Part shown: positions 26,311 through 36,697 of the stretch, piece by piece | Numbering within the stretch: the stretch's first letter is position 1 | Layout: each line of letters begins with the position of its first letter | Assembly (NCBI RefSeq): GCF_003293745.1 | Contig: NZ_PTLZ01000001.1 | Span: forward strand, 992,001 to 1,056,000 | Direction of reading: 5' to 3' | Source of the DNA: Herminiimonas fonticola | GTDB lineage: Bacteria; Pseudomonadota; Gammaproteobacteria; Burkholderiales; Burkholderiaceae_D | DNA length: 64,000 bases | Notes under the pieces: generated by a model | Seen by the model: the letters and a program-made list of their open reading frames with translations, nothing else | Told to the model about the DNA's origin: nothing | The model's database searches: none | Made by a program: the position numbers and the translations under genes

Positions 26311-27585
26311 TTATTTTGAAACTGGTAATTCAGGCGCATGCAGTTTGGCATGTTCCGGTCTATCCAGGATATGTTCGGGCTGAACACCGATACCGATTGC
26401 ATAAGCTGGAATTTTGCGTAATACCGGCCAGCGATTCAATAGTTTTAATGGCCATGGAATCGTGAGTGCCTGCCTGTTCTGCGCGCTAATTACTGGAACC
26501 AGCACGCGATTCTGGATCGCGACTTGTACCGCTTGCGTGATCCTTGCGGGAAACAGGCGGCGGCTCTGAACCTGCTTGAGCAATGGCGTCAATGCCTGTG
26601 CCTGCGTGTGTGGATTGGTAAGTGATTTGGATAAAATATTGGCAGTCGCGACCGCATCCTGAATCGCCAGGTTGATACCAACACCGCCTACAGGCGACAT
26701 CGCATGCGCGGCATCGCCTATGCACAGCAAACCTGGTTTCCACCAGCGCTCCAAACGGTCGACCGTGACGCTCAATAATTTGATGTCGTCCCAGCTTTGC
26801 AGCGATTGAACCCGGTCCGCAAAGAGTGGTGCAGCTGCGGCTAATTCCGCATGAAAGGCCTTCAGTCCGCGTGCATGGATGGCCGCGATGCCGCCCTTGG
26901 CAATCACATACGCGCATTGCCAATAGCTTCCGCGATTGAGCATCACAAAGAATTTCCCTGCTCTCAAGCGCGCTCCTGTAGTGGGCGGATCGCCGACAGC
27001 AATCGGCAATCGCATCCACAACACATCGATAGGCGCGCCCAAATCGCGCACGGTCAACCCTGCCGCCTTGCGTACAGTCGAATGACGGCCATCGGCTCCT
27101 ATGACAAGATCTGCGTAGACGTTTAATGAACCTTCATTGGTGTTGGTGCGGACTCCGTTTATGCGCTCATCGGATTCAAGCAAGCCGATGACTTCGGCAT
27201 TTTGTATCAGACGGAAATTGGGATAGGTGATGGCCTCATCGCGCAGGAAATCCAGAAAATCCCATTGCGGCATCAAGGCGATGAAATTGCATGCTGTACG
27301 CAGGCGCGAGAAATCGGCAATCATCAATTCCTGACCGGCCACATTGATGCTTATTTGGTAAGCCTTGTCGTGCGGTCTTTGCAGAAAGGCTTGCAGCAAA
27401 CCGAGTTCCTGCATCAATTCCAGTGTGGATGGATGGACGGTGTCGCCGCGAAAATCGCGCAGGAAATCACCATGTTTTTCCAGCACCAGTACATCGACAC
27501 CGGCGCGCGCCAGCAGCAAGCCCAGCATCATGCCGGCTGGACCACCACCTGCAATACAACAACGTGTATGAATTTCGTTAGGCAT
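26311..27585 (-). CDS. FAD-dependent monooxygenase, PHBH/UbiH-like
   Basis: Flavoprotein hydroxylase of 424 residues. It has an N-terminal FAD fold CCIAGGGPAGMMLGLLLARAG, the middle DG motif LVIGADGRHSTVRKAAGL, and the C-terminal FAD motif LLCIGDAAHAMSPVGGVGINLAIQDAVA. A 3-propionate, phenol or quinone-type aromatic substrate is possible, but the sequence does not decide it. The ATG at 27585 has AGAGGA upstream; an in-frame Met at 27618 is less likely. It is monocistronic. Confidence 0.92.
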   Translation of the reverse strand: MPNEIHTRCCIAGGGPAGMMLGLLLARAGVDVLVLEKHGDFLRDFRGDTVHPSTLELMQELGLLQAFLQRPHDKAYQISINVAGQELMIADFSRLRTACNFIALMPQWDFLDFLRDEAITYPNFRLIQNAEVIGLLESDERINGVRTNTNEGSLNVYADLVIGADGRHSTVRKAAGLTVRDLGAPIDVLWMRLPIAVGDPPTTGARLRAGKFFVMLNRGSYWQCAYVIAKGGIAAIHARGLKAFHAELAAAAPLFADRVQSLQSWDDIKLLSVTVDRLERWWKPGLLCIGDAAHAMSPVGGVGINLAIQDAVATANILSKSLTNPHTQAQALTPLLKQVQSRRLFPARITQAVQVAIQNRVLVPVISAQNRQALTIPWPLKLLNRWPVLRKIPAYAIGIGVQPEHILDRPEHAKLHAPELPVSK

Positions 27586-27795
27586 ACATTCCTCTAGGAA
27601 ATGGTACGACCAATACAAGAGTTGAGTAGTGCTAAATGGACTAACTAAGGATAAGTATAGAAGCTATGCGAAAAAACGCTGGAAAACAGAATTGCGGGAA
27701 TGGAAGACTGCAGAGTTAGGATCAGCTTTAGGTGATGCAGCAAGTTTTATAGCCAGGCTGTCACGCGTAGAAAGCTGATCCAGCTTCAGAAAATT

Positions 27796-27990
27796 TTATT
27801 GGAAAGAACCGACCTTGGTGGTGCTGAAAGGAATGGTAGTGATATGCGCAGGATCGGCATCCTCTGCCAACTCTGTGGATACATCATCGTTACTGTCTTG
27901 TTCGCCAGCCTGCATTTTGCTGGCATCTGGAATGCGTCTAACGTGCGTCAGGAAATTTGGATTGTTGATCTCATCGTGATTGCTGTACAT
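27796..27990 (-). CDS. Small acidic protein of unknown function
   Basis: A 64-residue acidic protein (MYSNHDEINNPNFLTHVRRI...) that I do not recognise, with no membrane segment or cysteine. The start at 27990 is supported by AAGGAAAACGAT immediately before the ATG; a longer frame to 28029 has no ribosome site. The C-terminal half is rich in Asp, Glu and Ser. It lies downstream of cysW and could be an unrelated small gene. Whether it is expressed is unknown. Confidence 0.55.
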   Translation of the reverse strand: MYSNHDEINNPNFLTHVRRIPDASKMQAGEQDSNDDVSTELAEDADPAHITTIPFSTTKVGSFQ

Positions 27991-28359
27991 ATCGTTTTCC
28001 TTATTGAAGGCAACTTGCAAAATTGCCAAGCTGCTTGTTGATATCGCATTTCGCGTATCTACTCTTTGGTGAATGCTGTTCGCGACCTGAGTTGCGAGAA
28101 TAGATTAACCATTCGGGAATGGCGATCAGAAATCATCCTAAAACCTTGTAGGAATCGACTGACTCTCTGATGATTTTTTTGCTACCGATAGCAATGGACG
28201 CGTTGACTGTTTTGCGAACGATGTCGAAACCGAGAGTTTCGATCAAACGGAAATTGGGCCGCAAGCTGTTCTGCAGCGCAGCGCGATGATAGTGGATTTT
28301 TGGTGGGGAAGGGCGGCAGTGCGAAATTAATTCGCAATTGTGCACACCCTGAAAGTTGC
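27991..28359. other. 370-base gap after cysW, including where cysA would be expected
   Basis: No clear gene. On the minus strand, 28133-28345 carries a 70-codon frame with plausible codons but a GTG start, no ribosome site and no family resemblance; it might be a decayed fragment. The region is too short to hold the ATPase gene cysA, which normally follows cysW. Confidence 0.55.
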
Positions 28360-29211
28360 TTAACTAATACGACTATCTTCTGATTCTGCTTCACGCCTTT
28401 CCTGGCGCCACTCCATCGCAGTTTTCAGAATCAGGGTCAGCAAGGCCATGCAGGCAAGCAAGGCTGCGGCAGTGAATGCAGCAGCAGTTTTGTAATCGTT
28501 ATTCAGTTGTTCAACCAGCAATGGCAGCGTCAGGGTTTGATTCATGATGGTGCCTGAGACTACCGCCACCGCGCCGAATTCGCCGACTGCGCGTGCGTTG
28601 GTAATGACTGCACCGTACAGCAATGCCCATTTGATATTCGGTAATGTCACATCTCGGAAAATTTGCCAGCCGGTCGCGCCTAAAGACAGCGCTGCGATTT
28701 CTTCTTCTGTGCCCTGTTTTTGCATCAGGGGCATCAGGATGCGCGCGATATACGGCGCGGTTATAAACAATGTGACCATGATGATGCCCGGCCATGCAAA
28801 CATCAGTTGCACGTCATGCGCATACAACCACTTGCCGATAGCTCCTTCGAGTCCATACACGACCAGATAGCAGAAGCCGGCAACCACAGGCGAGGTGGCA
28901 TAAGGAATTTCTACCAATGTCACCAATAAACGTCGTCCGAAGAAGTCGTAATGCGTGACGCACCATGCGAGGAGGATGCCGAATACCAGATTGATAGGCA
29001 CGGTCAGTACCGCGGCCAGCAGCGTCAGGCCGAACGCATGCTTCATGTAATCTTCATTCAGGTTTTGCCACAGCAGGGACAAACCACCGCTGAATGCCTG
29101 CGTAAAAATCAGAACCAACGGCACAATCAGCAGCAGTATCGTCATCACGATGCCGAGGCCGATCAAGATCCATTGATGGGTTTGAGAAGGACGTTTGACT
29201 GCTTTTGCCAT
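28360..29211 (-). CDS. cysW: Sulfate ABC transporter permease CysW
   Basis: Inner-membrane permease of 283 residues with six hydrophobic segments. The EAA loop for ATPase contact reads EEIAALSLGATGWQIFRDVTLP. It forms a heterodimer with CysT for sulfate or thiosulfate import. The ATG at 29211 has GAGGAC upstream and lies 10 bases after the cysT stop, so translation is probably coupled; the longer frame reads back into cysT. The usual ATPase gene does not follow. Confidence 0.93.
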   Translation of the reverse strand: MAKAVKRPSQTHQWILIGLGIVMTILLLIVPLVLIFTQAFSGGLSLLWQNLNEDYMKHAFGLTLLAAVLTVPINLVFGILLAWCVTHYDFFGRRLLVTLVEIPYATSPVVAGFCYLVVYGLEGAIGKWLYAHDVQLMFAWPGIIMVTLFITAPYIARILMPLMQKQGTEEEIAALSLGATGWQIFRDVTLPNIKWALLYGAVITNARAVGEFGAVAVVSGTIMNQTLTLPLLVEQLNNDYKTAAAFTAAALLACMALLTLILKTAMEWRQERREAESEDSRIS

Positions 29212-29221
29212 GATGATGTCC

Positions 29222-30058
29222 TCAGCCTTTCTTGAAGAAACGGCTCTGCACAACTTGCAGCAGGAACAGCAGCGTCAGCGATGCCAGCAGAACGACAGAT
29301 GCAATCGCGGCAGCGGCGGGGTAGTTATATTCCTGCAGGCGGACGAACAACATCAGTGATGTAACTTCCGTCTGGAACGGGATATTCCCGGCGATCATGA
29401 TGACTGCACCGAACTCCCCTAGGCTGCGAATGAAGGCTTGTGAAGAGCCGGTGATCAATGCAGGCACCAACGTCGGCAAAATCACGCGCCAGAAGATTTG
29501 CCATTTATTCGCACCCAACATCAGGGCCGCCTCTTCCAGTTCGCTTTCCATGTCTTCCAGTACAGGTTGTACTGAACGCACGATGAAGGGCAGGCTGGTA
29601 AAGATCATCGCCACGACTATGCCGGGGAAGGCATAAGAGATTTTGATACCGAAAATTTCAAACCACTGACCAAGCCAGCCGGTTGGCATGAACAAGACGG
29701 ACAAGGTTACGCCGGCGACCGAGGTTGGTAGTGCAAACGGCAGATCGACCAGAGAATCAATCAGGCGACGGCCAGGAAAGTCGTAACGCGTAATGACCCA
29801 CGCCAGCAGAAAGCCGATGAAGGTCACGATGACGGTGGAATAAAACGCACCCATCGCCGTCACTTTGTAACTCTGTAGCACGCGCGCATCGGTAATCGCA
29901 AACCAGTACTGCTGAAACGACATGCCGCTGACATAAACCAGCAAGGCCGAAATCGGCAGCAGGATAACCAGACTGATGTACAGCGTCGAAAAACCGAAGC
30001 TTAATGAAAAGCCCGGCAGGATCGGTGTACTGCGAAAGAAGCGGAGAGACAGATTCAC
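29222..30058 (-). CDS. cysT: Sulfate ABC transporter permease CysT
   Basis: A 278-residue inner-membrane permease. Landmarks are YDFPGRRLIDSLVDLPFALPTSVAGVTL, and the EAA loop EEAALMLGANKWQIFWRVILP. With CysW it forms the channel through which periplasmic Sbp delivers sulfate. The sbp gene lies 215 bases upstream on the same strand, so the operon reads sbp-cysT-cysW. Regulation by CysB is likely from family knowledge, but I did not identify a binding site. Confidence 0.94.
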   Translation of the reverse strand: MNLSLRFFRSTPILPGFSLSFGFSTLYISLVILLPISALLVYVSGMSFQQYWFAITDARVLQSYKVTAMGAFYSTVIVTFIGFLLAWVITRYDFPGRRLIDSLVDLPFALPTSVAGVTLSVLFMPTGWLGQWFEIFGIKISYAFPGIVVAMIFTSLPFIVRSVQPVLEDMESELEEAALMLGANKWQIFWRVILPTLVPALITGSSQAFIRSLGEFGAVIMIAGNIPFQTEVTSLMLFVRLQEYNYPAAAAIASVVLLASLTLLFLLQVVQSRFFKKG

Positions 30059-30273
30059 AATAGGTGCGGATTCAGGGGCAGTGCGATGTCACTGCAAAAC
30101 GTTATGCCACAAAAGCAAACGACCACCCAGTTACAGATGGTCGCATGGATGGCGGCATTGTAAACCACCCTCATACAGAATGACAAAGATGATGCTGGTG
30201 AAGGTGAAATCTAAATTCCGGATCGCCAGCAGACTTTGTACGCTATCTGATGATGTTCTGATTAAATTTTGGA

Positions 30274-31284
30274 TTAGTTGCGTTGACCCAGCAATTGATC
30301 CAGTGTCGCACCGCTGGCAAAGTGAGCAGCCTGAATCTGATCCCATGTACCGAGTACTTTGGTTGGATCGATCAAACGAACTTTAGGATAACGGTCAGCT
30401 ACGACTTTCGCGATATCTGGGTGATGAACACGATAGTTGAAGGTGGTCAGCAGCAATTGGATTTCGCGTGAATATTCGTAGTTCAAATAAGCGGTAGCGA
30501 CTTTGCGTGTGCCTTTTTCATCAACCACTTTATCGACAACAGCAACCGGGAACTCAGCCAATACTGAAACTGGTGGAGTAACGATTTCATATGCGCCGGA
30601 TTTGAATTCATCGCTCTTGGCAATGTTGATGACTTCGGATTCAAAGGTCAGTAATGCATCGCCTTGATTGTTCTGGGCAAATGCAACTGTTGCACCTCGA
30701 CCGCCGGTAGGGAAGTTCACAACATTACGCAGCAGTTTGCCGACGAATGCCTTGGTTTGTACTTGGTCACCCTTGAATTTTTCGTTCGCATACAACCATG
30801 CGCCGAGGTAGGTGTAGCGTGCATTGCCCGATGTTTTTGGATTCGGGAACACAACTTTTACGTCGTCACGTACCAGGTCATCCCAGGTTTTGATGTTCTT
30901 TGGATTGCCTTTACGTACCAGGAAAGAGATGGTGCTGTAGTAAGGCGAGCTATTGTTAGGGAAGGCTTTTTGCCAATCTTTACGCACCAGACCGCGTTGC
31001 GCAAGGATGTCGATGTCGGTCACTTGATTGAAGGTAACGGTATCAACTTTTTTGCCCTGGATAATGTCTTGTGCCTGACGCGAAGTGCCGGCAAACGATT
31101 GATCGATCTTCAAGTCCTGACCGGTTTCAGCTTTCCATTTGGCCTGGAATTTCGGGTTAATGGCAGCAAATACTTCGCGCGCAACGTCGTAGGACGCATT
31201 CAGGATCGGTTTGTCTTGTGCTTGTGCGACGCCTGAGAATAGGGTGGCAGCAGCGGCTGTGAGTAATACAACTTTTTTAAACAT
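30274..31284 (-). CDS. sbp: Periplasmic sulfate-binding protein
   Basis: A 336-residue solute-binding protein with a signal peptide (MFKKVVLLTAAAATLFSGVAQA). It captures sulfate in the periplasm for CysTW. Family landmarks are ILNASYDVAREVFAAINPKF, IDQSFAGTSRQAQDI, VTFNQVTDIDIL, and FPNPKTSGNARYTYLGAW. A sequence of this type is also seen in thiosulfate-binding CysP; I favour Sbp on the opening. It is the first gene of the operon and probably the promoter-proximal one. Confidence 0.93.
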   Translation of the reverse strand: MFKKVVLLTAAAATLFSGVAQAQDKPILNASYDVAREVFAAINPKFQAKWKAETGQDLKIDQSFAGTSRQAQDIIQGKKVDTVTFNQVTDIDILAQRGLVRKDWQKAFPNNSSPYYSTISFLVRKGNPKNIKTWDDLVRDDVKVVFPNPKTSGNARYTYLGAWLYANEKFKGDQVQTKAFVGKLLRNVVNFPTGGRGATVAFAQNNQGDALLTFESEVINIAKSDEFKSGAYEIVTPPVSVLAEFPVAVVDKVVDEKGTRKVATAYLNYEYSREIQLLLTTFNYRVHHPDIAKVVADRYPKVRLIDPTKVLGTWDQIQAAHFASGATLDQLLGQRN

Positions 31285-31483
31285 AACCTACTCCATGTTT
31301 TCGTAAAAATTCGAGGATACGGCGCAGTGCGTGACTCATGCAATTGAGCAACTTACCGAATGGAAAGGAATATATCAAAATTCCTTATGCGTTCAAACGA
31401 TACTTTTCACATGTATTCATGCAAAAAACGAATAAGTAAACATTCAGTGCCAGGATGGCAATTTATATCACTTCCTGCAAATA

Positions 31484-31512
31484 AAAACGCCCCGAATTAA
31501 CCGGGGCGTTTT
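31484..31512 (-). terminator. sodB terminator
   Basis: An 11-bp perfect stem (AAAACGCCCCG / CGGGGCGTTTT) with a 7-base loop lies 32 bases past the sodB stop, in the right orientation for leftward transcription. Confidence 0.88.
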
Positions 31513-31543
31513 GTATTGAGTGCTTGGTGCTGCTTAAAATAAA

Positions 31544-32122
31544 TTAAGCCAGGTTTTTCGCAACGAAATCCCAGTTCACCAACGCCCAGAACGACTCAAC
31601 ATACTTAGGACGCGCATTGCGGTAGTCGATGTAGTAAGCGTGTTCCCAAACGTCGCAGGTCAACAATGGTTTGTCGGTGCCGGTCAATGGGCAGCCTGCA
31701 TTCGATGTGTTAACCAGATCGAGCGAGCCGTCAGCTTTTTTAACCAACCATGTCCAGCCTGAGCCGAAATTGGTTACGCACGATTTGGTGAATTCTTCCT
31801 TGAACTTGTCGAACGAACCCCACTTGGCGTTGATCGCGTCAGCCACTGCACCAGTTGGTGCGCCGCCGCCGTTTGGTTTCAGGCCGTTCCAGTAGAAAGT
31901 GTGGTTCCAGACTTGTGCTGCATTGTTGAAAACGCCACCGGAAGATTTTTTGATGATTTCTTCGAGCGATGCGTTTTCGAATTCTGTACCTTTGATCAGG
32001 TTGTTCAAATTCGTCACATAGGTTTGGTGATGCTTGCCGTAATGGAATTCAAGAGTCTCTTTGGAGATGTGTGGAGCAAGTGCATCCAACGCATAGGGCA
32101 GTGCCGGCAGGGTATGTTCCAT
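31544..32122 (-). CDS. sodB: Iron superoxide dismutase
   Basis: A 192-residue Fe/Mn SOD, cytoplasmic. Metal ligands are visible: His27 (LEFHYGKHH), His in WNHTFYW, Asp and His in DVWEHAYY. The block [13 protein letters not shown] with an Ala-Gln context, FGSGWTWLV and the short length fit the Fe type. It lies downstream of xseA on the same strand, as in related genomes. A Fur-box-like element sits about 185-200 bases upstream. A terminator follows. Confidence 0.95.
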   Translation of the reverse strand: MEHTLPALPYALDALAPHISKETLEFHYGKHHQTYVTNLNNLIKGTEFENASLEEIIKKSSGGVFNNAAQVWNHTFYWNGLKPNGGGAPTGAVADAINAKWGSFDKFKEEFTKSCVTNFGSGWTWLVKKADGSLDLVNTSNAGCPLTGTDKPLLTCDVWEHAYYIDYRNARPKYVESFWALVNWDFVAKNLA

Positions 32123-32304
32123 GGTCGTCCTTGGTAGGGTTAAAAATAAAGATGTTCTTTTTGAAAGGGGCTATTGTAAAGCGGTTAAGCAATCATTGCA
32201 CACGACGCAGGTCAATTTATGTGCGCGTAAATTCAAAACTAATGACAGGCCGGAGAGCGAGTGTTTACGGGCCTTTCGATAATTTACTTGATTCCATTTC
32301 AATA

Positions 32305-32322
32305 CGAATTATTCTCATTATT
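32305..32322. promoter_or_regulatory. Candidate Fur box upstream of sodB
   Basis: CGAATTATTCTCATTATT. Read on the other strand it gives AATAATGAGAATAATTCG, close to tandem GATAAT hexamers of the Fur consensus. It lies in the xseA-sodB gap. Iron control of sodB is plausible, but the site is unverified. Confidence 0.45.
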
Positions 32323-32348
32323 ACTGGTGATGCAAAGTGCTTGCTGGT

Positions 32349-33710
32349 TTAATCCAGCGTCTGCTGCACAGTCGCAATACCAATTTGTGCGCTACCTTCG
32401 GCCAGCTTGATCGTCACATTCTGGCGTGGATGCAACTCTTGCGGCGCACGCACGATTTCACCTTTTTCATTGGTCACGATGGCATAACCGCGTTCCAGCG
32501 TGCGTTGCGGATTCAGCATTTCCAGCTGCGCGGAAAGCGCATGCAGGTTTTGACGTTGCGTGGCGATGCGCGTATTCATTTGATTTGTCAGGCGACGCGC
32601 ATGATTGGCGACGTTGGAGCGCTGGACGCGCGTATCCGGCAATTGCGTGAGCCAGCGATTGCGCAAATGTGCGAGCGCAAATTGCGCCTTGCTCAATGGA
32701 ATACGCGTGGCGTGGCCAAGCCGGGTTTGCAGCGCCTGCAATTTCATTCTTTCATGCGCGATATACGCCGCCGGGCTGATCAAACGGCGAGATAACCAGT
32801 CGAGCGTCTGCGCCGTATCGGATAACTGGCGCTTCATCGCGCGCCGCATGTCTTCAGCTTGCGTATTCAGTTGTGATAGCCAGTCTGCGCGCGGCAAGGT
32901 TGCGAGTTCTGCGGCAGCGGTCGGTGTAGGCGCACGCAAGTCAGCCGCAAAATCGGCAATCGTGAAATCGGTTTCATGGCCGACACCGACGATGACCGGC
33001 ATATCGCAACCGACTATCGTGCGTGCCACCAGCTCATGATTGAAAGACCACAAATCTTCGATACTGCCGCCACCGCGGCAGACCAGCAGCACATCGCATT
33101 CGGCGCGTGCCGATGCGGTGGCAATTGCCTGCGCAATTTTCATCGCCGAACCTTCGCCTTGTACCGGGGTTGGATACAGGATGACGCGCACATGCGGCGC
33201 GCGTCGTTTTAATGTAGTCAAAATGTCACGCAAGGCTGCTGCCTGCGGGCTGGTGACGATACCGATCGTGCGCACAAAAGCTGGTAGCGGGCGCTTACGG
33301 TCGGGATCGAACAAACCTTCGGCTGCAAGCTTTTCCTTCAATTGCAAAAACGCTTCATACAGATTGCCGACGCCGGCGCGACGTATCGCTTCCACACTCA
33401 GCTGATAGTCACCGCGCGGTGCGTACAGCGTGACCAATGCGCGCACTTCTACCTTGTCACCTTCGCGTGGCATGAAATCTGCGTATTGAGCACGACCACG
33501 GAACATTACGGCGCGTACCTGGGCCGCATCATCTTTCAGTGTGAAGTACCAATGTCCCGAGGCTGCACGCGTGAAGTTGGAGATCTCACCGGATATCCAG
33601 GACAAGGGGAAGCTGCGCTCCAGCATGCGCGATACCGCCTGATTCAAGGCCGAAACGCTGAGCACGGTGGTTGCAGATGAAGAACTCGGTAGTGGGCGAT
33701 CAGAGGGCAT
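32349..33710 (-). CDS. xseA: Exodeoxyribonuclease VII large subunit
   Basis: A 453-residue nuclease subunit (E. coli XseA is 456) that degrades single-stranded DNA to oligonucleotides with the small subunit XseB. The OB-fold N-terminus [25 protein letters not shown] is diagnostic. The catalytic region includes [31 protein letters not shown] and [15 protein letters not shown], then [29 protein letters not shown] coiled coil and C-terminal tail follow. I chose the ATG at 33710 because homologues start close to the OB fold; the 54 extra upstream residues have no family character. Confidence 0.95.
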   Translation of the reverse strand: MPSDRPLPSSSSATTVLSVSALNQAVSRMLERSFPLSWISGEISNFTRAASGHWYFTLKDDAAQVRAVMFRGRAQYADFMPREGDKVEVRALVTLYAPRGDYQLSVEAIRRAGVGNLYEAFLQLKEKLAAEGLFDPDRKRPLPAFVRTIGIVTSPQAAALRDILTTLKRRAPHVRVILYPTPVQGEGSAMKIAQAIATASARAECDVLLVCRGGGSIEDLWSFNHELVARTIVGCDMPVIVGVGHETDFTIADFAADLRAPTPTAAAELATLPRADWLSQLNTQAEDMRRAMKRQLSDTAQTLDWLSRRLISPAAYIAHERMKLQALQTRLGHATRIPLSKAQFALAHLRNRWLTQLPDTRVQRSNVANHARRLTNQMNTRIATQRQNLHALSAQLEMLNPQRTLERGYAIVTNEKGEIVRAPQELHPRQNVTIKLAEGSAQIGIATVQQTLD

Positions 33711-33990
33711 CGTTAAGTTTTCTGAAGCTGTGAATGGTGCAAGCGCGCACAAGGGTCGTACAAAAGTAGTGCAATCACTTTGTTGCATGCGAGAAAGTGG
33801 TGCGTATTGCCGATATTTAAACGTAGGGCTTTTGTCTTGCACACAAGGAGTGCGCAGTAATTCAAGTGGCAAAGAACAGATGGTAATGGAAATGCGGTTT
33901 GAAATGCAGTGCTCGGTGAAATCTTAAGAGAAATAACATCAAGCCTTTCGTCAGAATTAAAGCATCAGAATTTTGTTGAGGAATATAAAA

Positions 33991-35694
33991 ATGAATATCA
34001 AAAATCTAAAAATTGGCACACGTCTTGGTATCGGTTTCGGACTGGTATTTGTATTGATGGCGATTTTAATTGTGCTGGCATTGGCACGCTTTGCCGGAAT
34101 CGGCAAGATCAATAGCGAAATGATAGACACCGATTGGGTCAAGGCTGAAGCGGTGTCCACCATAGGCGCAACCATACGCGCCAATGCACGTCGCAATATG
34201 GAACTGTTCATTGAAAGCGATCCAGCCAAAGTGGCAAACCTGTTTGAAGAAATCAAAAAGAATAAAAAGATCATCGATGATGCGGTCGTGGTGCTGGATC
34301 AATTGATCAAGAGCGATGCAGGCAAAGCCCTGATGGTGGAGTTCAAGGATGTGCGCGGCAAATATGTCGTTTCGTTTGGAAAAGTTGGGAAACTGGTCGC
34401 CGCCAATGAACGCGAAGAAGCAATCAAACTCATGTTGAATGAGACCTTGCCTGCGCTGGATAACGTGCAAAAAACTGTCGCCGAACTGGCGGCGCTGCAA
34501 AAGAAAATAGTCGAACAAAGTGGCGCTGCTGCGAAGGCACATATTGATTCCGCGACAGCCATGATGATAGGTCTGGGTATTGCGGCAGTTATTCTGGGCG
34601 TCAGCTTTGCATGGTGGATTACGCGTTCGATCACCAAGCCGATGAACGAGGCAGTCAAGATTGCACAAACCGTTGCCAGTGGCGACTTGAGTAGCGTTAT
34701 TGATATCAAATCGAAAGATGAAACCGGTCAGTTACTGCAAGCATTAAAAGACATGAACAAGAGTCTGGTGCGCATCGTCGGCGAAGTGCGCTTCAGTACA
34801 GATGCAATCGCCACCGCATCTACGCAGATCGCCAGCGGCAACCTGGATTTGTCATCGCGTACCGAAGAGCAGGCCAGTTCGCTGGAAGAAACGGCGTCGT
34901 CGATGGAAGAGTTGAGCAGTACGGTAAAACAAAATGCAGATAACGCACGCCAAGCCAATCAATTGGCGCTGACTGCGTCGGAAGTGGCGATGAAAGGTGG
35001 CAATGTTGTCACGCAAGTGGTGGAGACGATGGGCTCGATCAATGAATCGTCGAAAAAGATTGTAGACATCATCGGCGTGATCGATGGCATTGCATTCCAG
35101 ACCAACATCCTCGCATTGAACGCAGCTGTCGAAGCGGCGCGTGCCGGTGAGCAGGGTCGAGGTTTTGCAGTCGTCGCGGCAGAGGTGCGCACGTTGGCGC
35201 AACGTTCGGCTGCGGCAGCGAAGGAGATCAAGAACCTGATTGGCGATTCAGTCAGCAAGGTCAACGACGGCGCGCGTCTGGTGGATGATGCCGGTGCGAC
35301 TATGCAGGAAGTGGTAGCCAGCGTGCGTCGCGTCACCGACATCATGGGTGAAATCACTGCTGCAGGCCATGAACAAACAGCCGGCATCGAACAGATTCAT
35401 CAAGCGGTAATGCAGATGGATCAGGTGACACAGCAAAATGCGGCGCTGGTAGAAGAAGCCGCAGCCGCTGCCGAATCACTGCAGGATCAAGCGCGTAATC
35501 TGGTGCAAGTGGTCAGCGTATTCAAACTCGATGGCGCGCCTAGCTTGCAGCGTGTTGCATCGAATGCATTAACAAATGACAAGAAGCCGGCACTCGCGTC
35601 GTCCACTACCAAGCAATTGGCGAACAAACCAGTGATGCCGAGTGAAAAAAATGTTGCACAGGCAGACGTAGGAGCGGAGTGGGAACAGTTCTAG
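33991..35694 (+). CDS. Methyl-accepting chemotaxis protein
   Basis: A 567-residue chemoreceptor. TM1 is about residues 8-30, a periplasmic four-helix ligand domain spans ~31-188, TM2 is ~190-212, and HAMP is ~213-265. The cytoplasmic signalling hairpin contains [24 protein letters not shown], the hallmark tip. The C-terminus is EWEQF, close to the NWETF pentapeptide that tethers CheR/CheB, so it is probably a high-abundance-type receptor. GAGGA lies 8 bases upstream of the ATG at 33991. No che or flagellar gene is near; the ligand is unknown. Divergent from xseA. Confidence 0.95.
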   Translation: MNIKNLKIGTRLGIGFGLVFVLMAILIVLALARFAGIGKINSEMIDTDWVKAEAVSTIGATIRANARRNMELFIESDPAKVANLFEEIKKNKKIIDDAVVVLDQLIKSDAGKALMVEFKDVRGKYVVSFGKVGKLVAANEREEAIKLMLNETLPALDNVQKTVAELAALQKKIVEQSGAAAKAHIDSATAMMIGLGIAAVILGVSFAWWITRSITKPMNEAVKIAQTVASGDLSSVIDIKSKDETGQLLQALKDMNKSLVRIVGEVRFSTDAIATASTQIASGNLDLSSRTEEQASSLEETASSMEELSSTVKQNADNARQANQLALTASEVAMKGGNVVTQVVETMGSINESSKKIVDIIGVIDGIAFQTNILALNAAVEAARAGEQGRGFAVVAAEVRTLAQRSAAAAKEIKNLIGDSVSKVNDGARLVDDAGATMQEVVASVRRVTDIMGEITAAGHEQTAGIEQIHQAVMQMDQVTQQNAALVEEAAAAAESLQDQARNLVQVVSVFKLDGAPSLQRVASNALTNDKKPALASSTTKQLANKPVMPSEKNVAQADVGAEWEQF

Positions 35695-35700
35695 GTTTCA

Positions 35701-35758
35701 GCCGTACCGGTTTGTTCAAGTGATGGATCGAATCATTGCTTGAGCAAACGGGTACGGC
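35701..35758. terminator. Terminator after the chemoreceptor gene
   Basis: A long imperfect hairpin: GCCGTACC pairs with GGTACGGC at the base, then an 11-bp stem with one G-U pair. A T-rich tract follows at 35762-35769. It separates the converging chemoreceptor and exporter genes. Confidence 0.75.
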
Positions 35759-35809
35759 CTCTTATTTTTGCAAGTCACAGATCGCTCACTAGTGGCGCGA
35801 TGCAACTCC

Positions 35810-36697
35810 TTACGATCTGCGATCAGTTCTGGAATAGACAGACAGTGATCCTTCTATGATCAGCAACAGTACTGCCATCCAGATGGGAATATAGGTCAGC
35901 CATTCGTGGCTCTTGATTTGTTCGCCCAGCAGCAGCGCAACGAACACCAGTAATACCGGTTCCACATATCCCAGCAAACCAAACAAACTCAAGCTGAGCG
36001 TCTGGCTCGCCACCATGTAGAAAATCAAGGCGGCCGCACTGAGGACGCCCAGCAAAGGGATCAGCACATACAGCGCAGTATGGTCAGCGATGCCAGCAAA
36101 GCCGACCGCACCTGCGTGCACAAACCATAATCCTGCCGGCAACAGCAAGGCCATGTCGAACCACAGTCCGCCCAGATTATTGCTGCTCATTTTTTGCCGC
36201 AAAACGAAATATCCCGGGTAGCCAAAAGCTACCACCATTGTTTCCCATGAAAAGCTGCCGACCTGAATCAGCTCGTTAGCCACGCCGACTGCGGCACAGA
36301 TCGCGGCCAGATTTTGCAGTCGCGAAAGACGTTCTTTGTAAACGAAGCGGCCGGTCAGCAACATGGTCAAAGGCAGCAGAAAATAACCTAGCGAAACCTG
36401 CAATGCGCGGCCATGCAAAGGTGCCCACATGAAGAGCCACAACTGAATGCCGAGGAATGCCGAGGTCGCTAGCGCACCAGCTATCAATAAGGGGCGTTGG
36501 CGCATTCTCTGCGCCCACACTTGTATGTGAGTCCATTGGCCGCTGCGCCAAATGAATATCGTCAGAAAGGGGATCGTCAACAAGGTGCGCCAGCCGAATA
36601 TCTCTTCGCCATTGAGTGGCGACAGCAGCGTGGAATAGAAGTAGAGGGTCGCAAACAGCACGGAGCTGAAGACTGAAAATAAAACACCTTTGGACAC
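35810..36697 (-). CDS. EamA-family transporter, RarD-like
   Basis: A 295-residue ten-helix drug/metabolite exporter. RarD-type landmarks are LFATLYFYSTLLSPLNGEEIFGWR at the N-terminus, ALQVSLGYFLLPL after the fourth helix, and LFGLLGYVEPVLLVFVALLLGEQI near the end. Substrate unknown; RarD relatives were annotated as chloramphenicol permeases without firm proof. It is monocistronic and converges on the chemoreceptor gene. Confidence 0.9.
   Translation of the reverse strand: MSKGVLFSVFSSVLFATLYFYSTLLSPLNGEEIFGWRTLLTIPFLTIFIWRSGQWTHIQVWAQRMRQRPLLIAGALATSAFLGIQLWLFMWAPLHGRALQVSLGYFLLPLTMLLTGRFVYKERLSRLQNLAAICAAVGVANELIQVGSFSWETMVVAFGYPGYFVLRQKMSSNNLGGLWFDMALLLPAGLWFVHAGAVGFAGIADHTALYVLIPLLGVLSAAALIFYMVASQTLSLSLFGLLGYVEPVLLVFVALLLGEQIKSHEWLTYIPIWMAVLLLIIEGSLSVYSRTDRRS

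Noticed and set aside
28133-28345. 70-codon leftward frame after cysW with ordinary codon use
   Set aside because: GTG start without a ribosome site and no recognisable homology. At most a decayed fragment; noted in the gap entry.
33809-33816. GCCGATAT resembling a sigma-28 -10 in front of the chemoreceptor gene
   Set aside because: No TAAA element at the expected 15-base spacing upstream, so it does not form a flagellar promoter.
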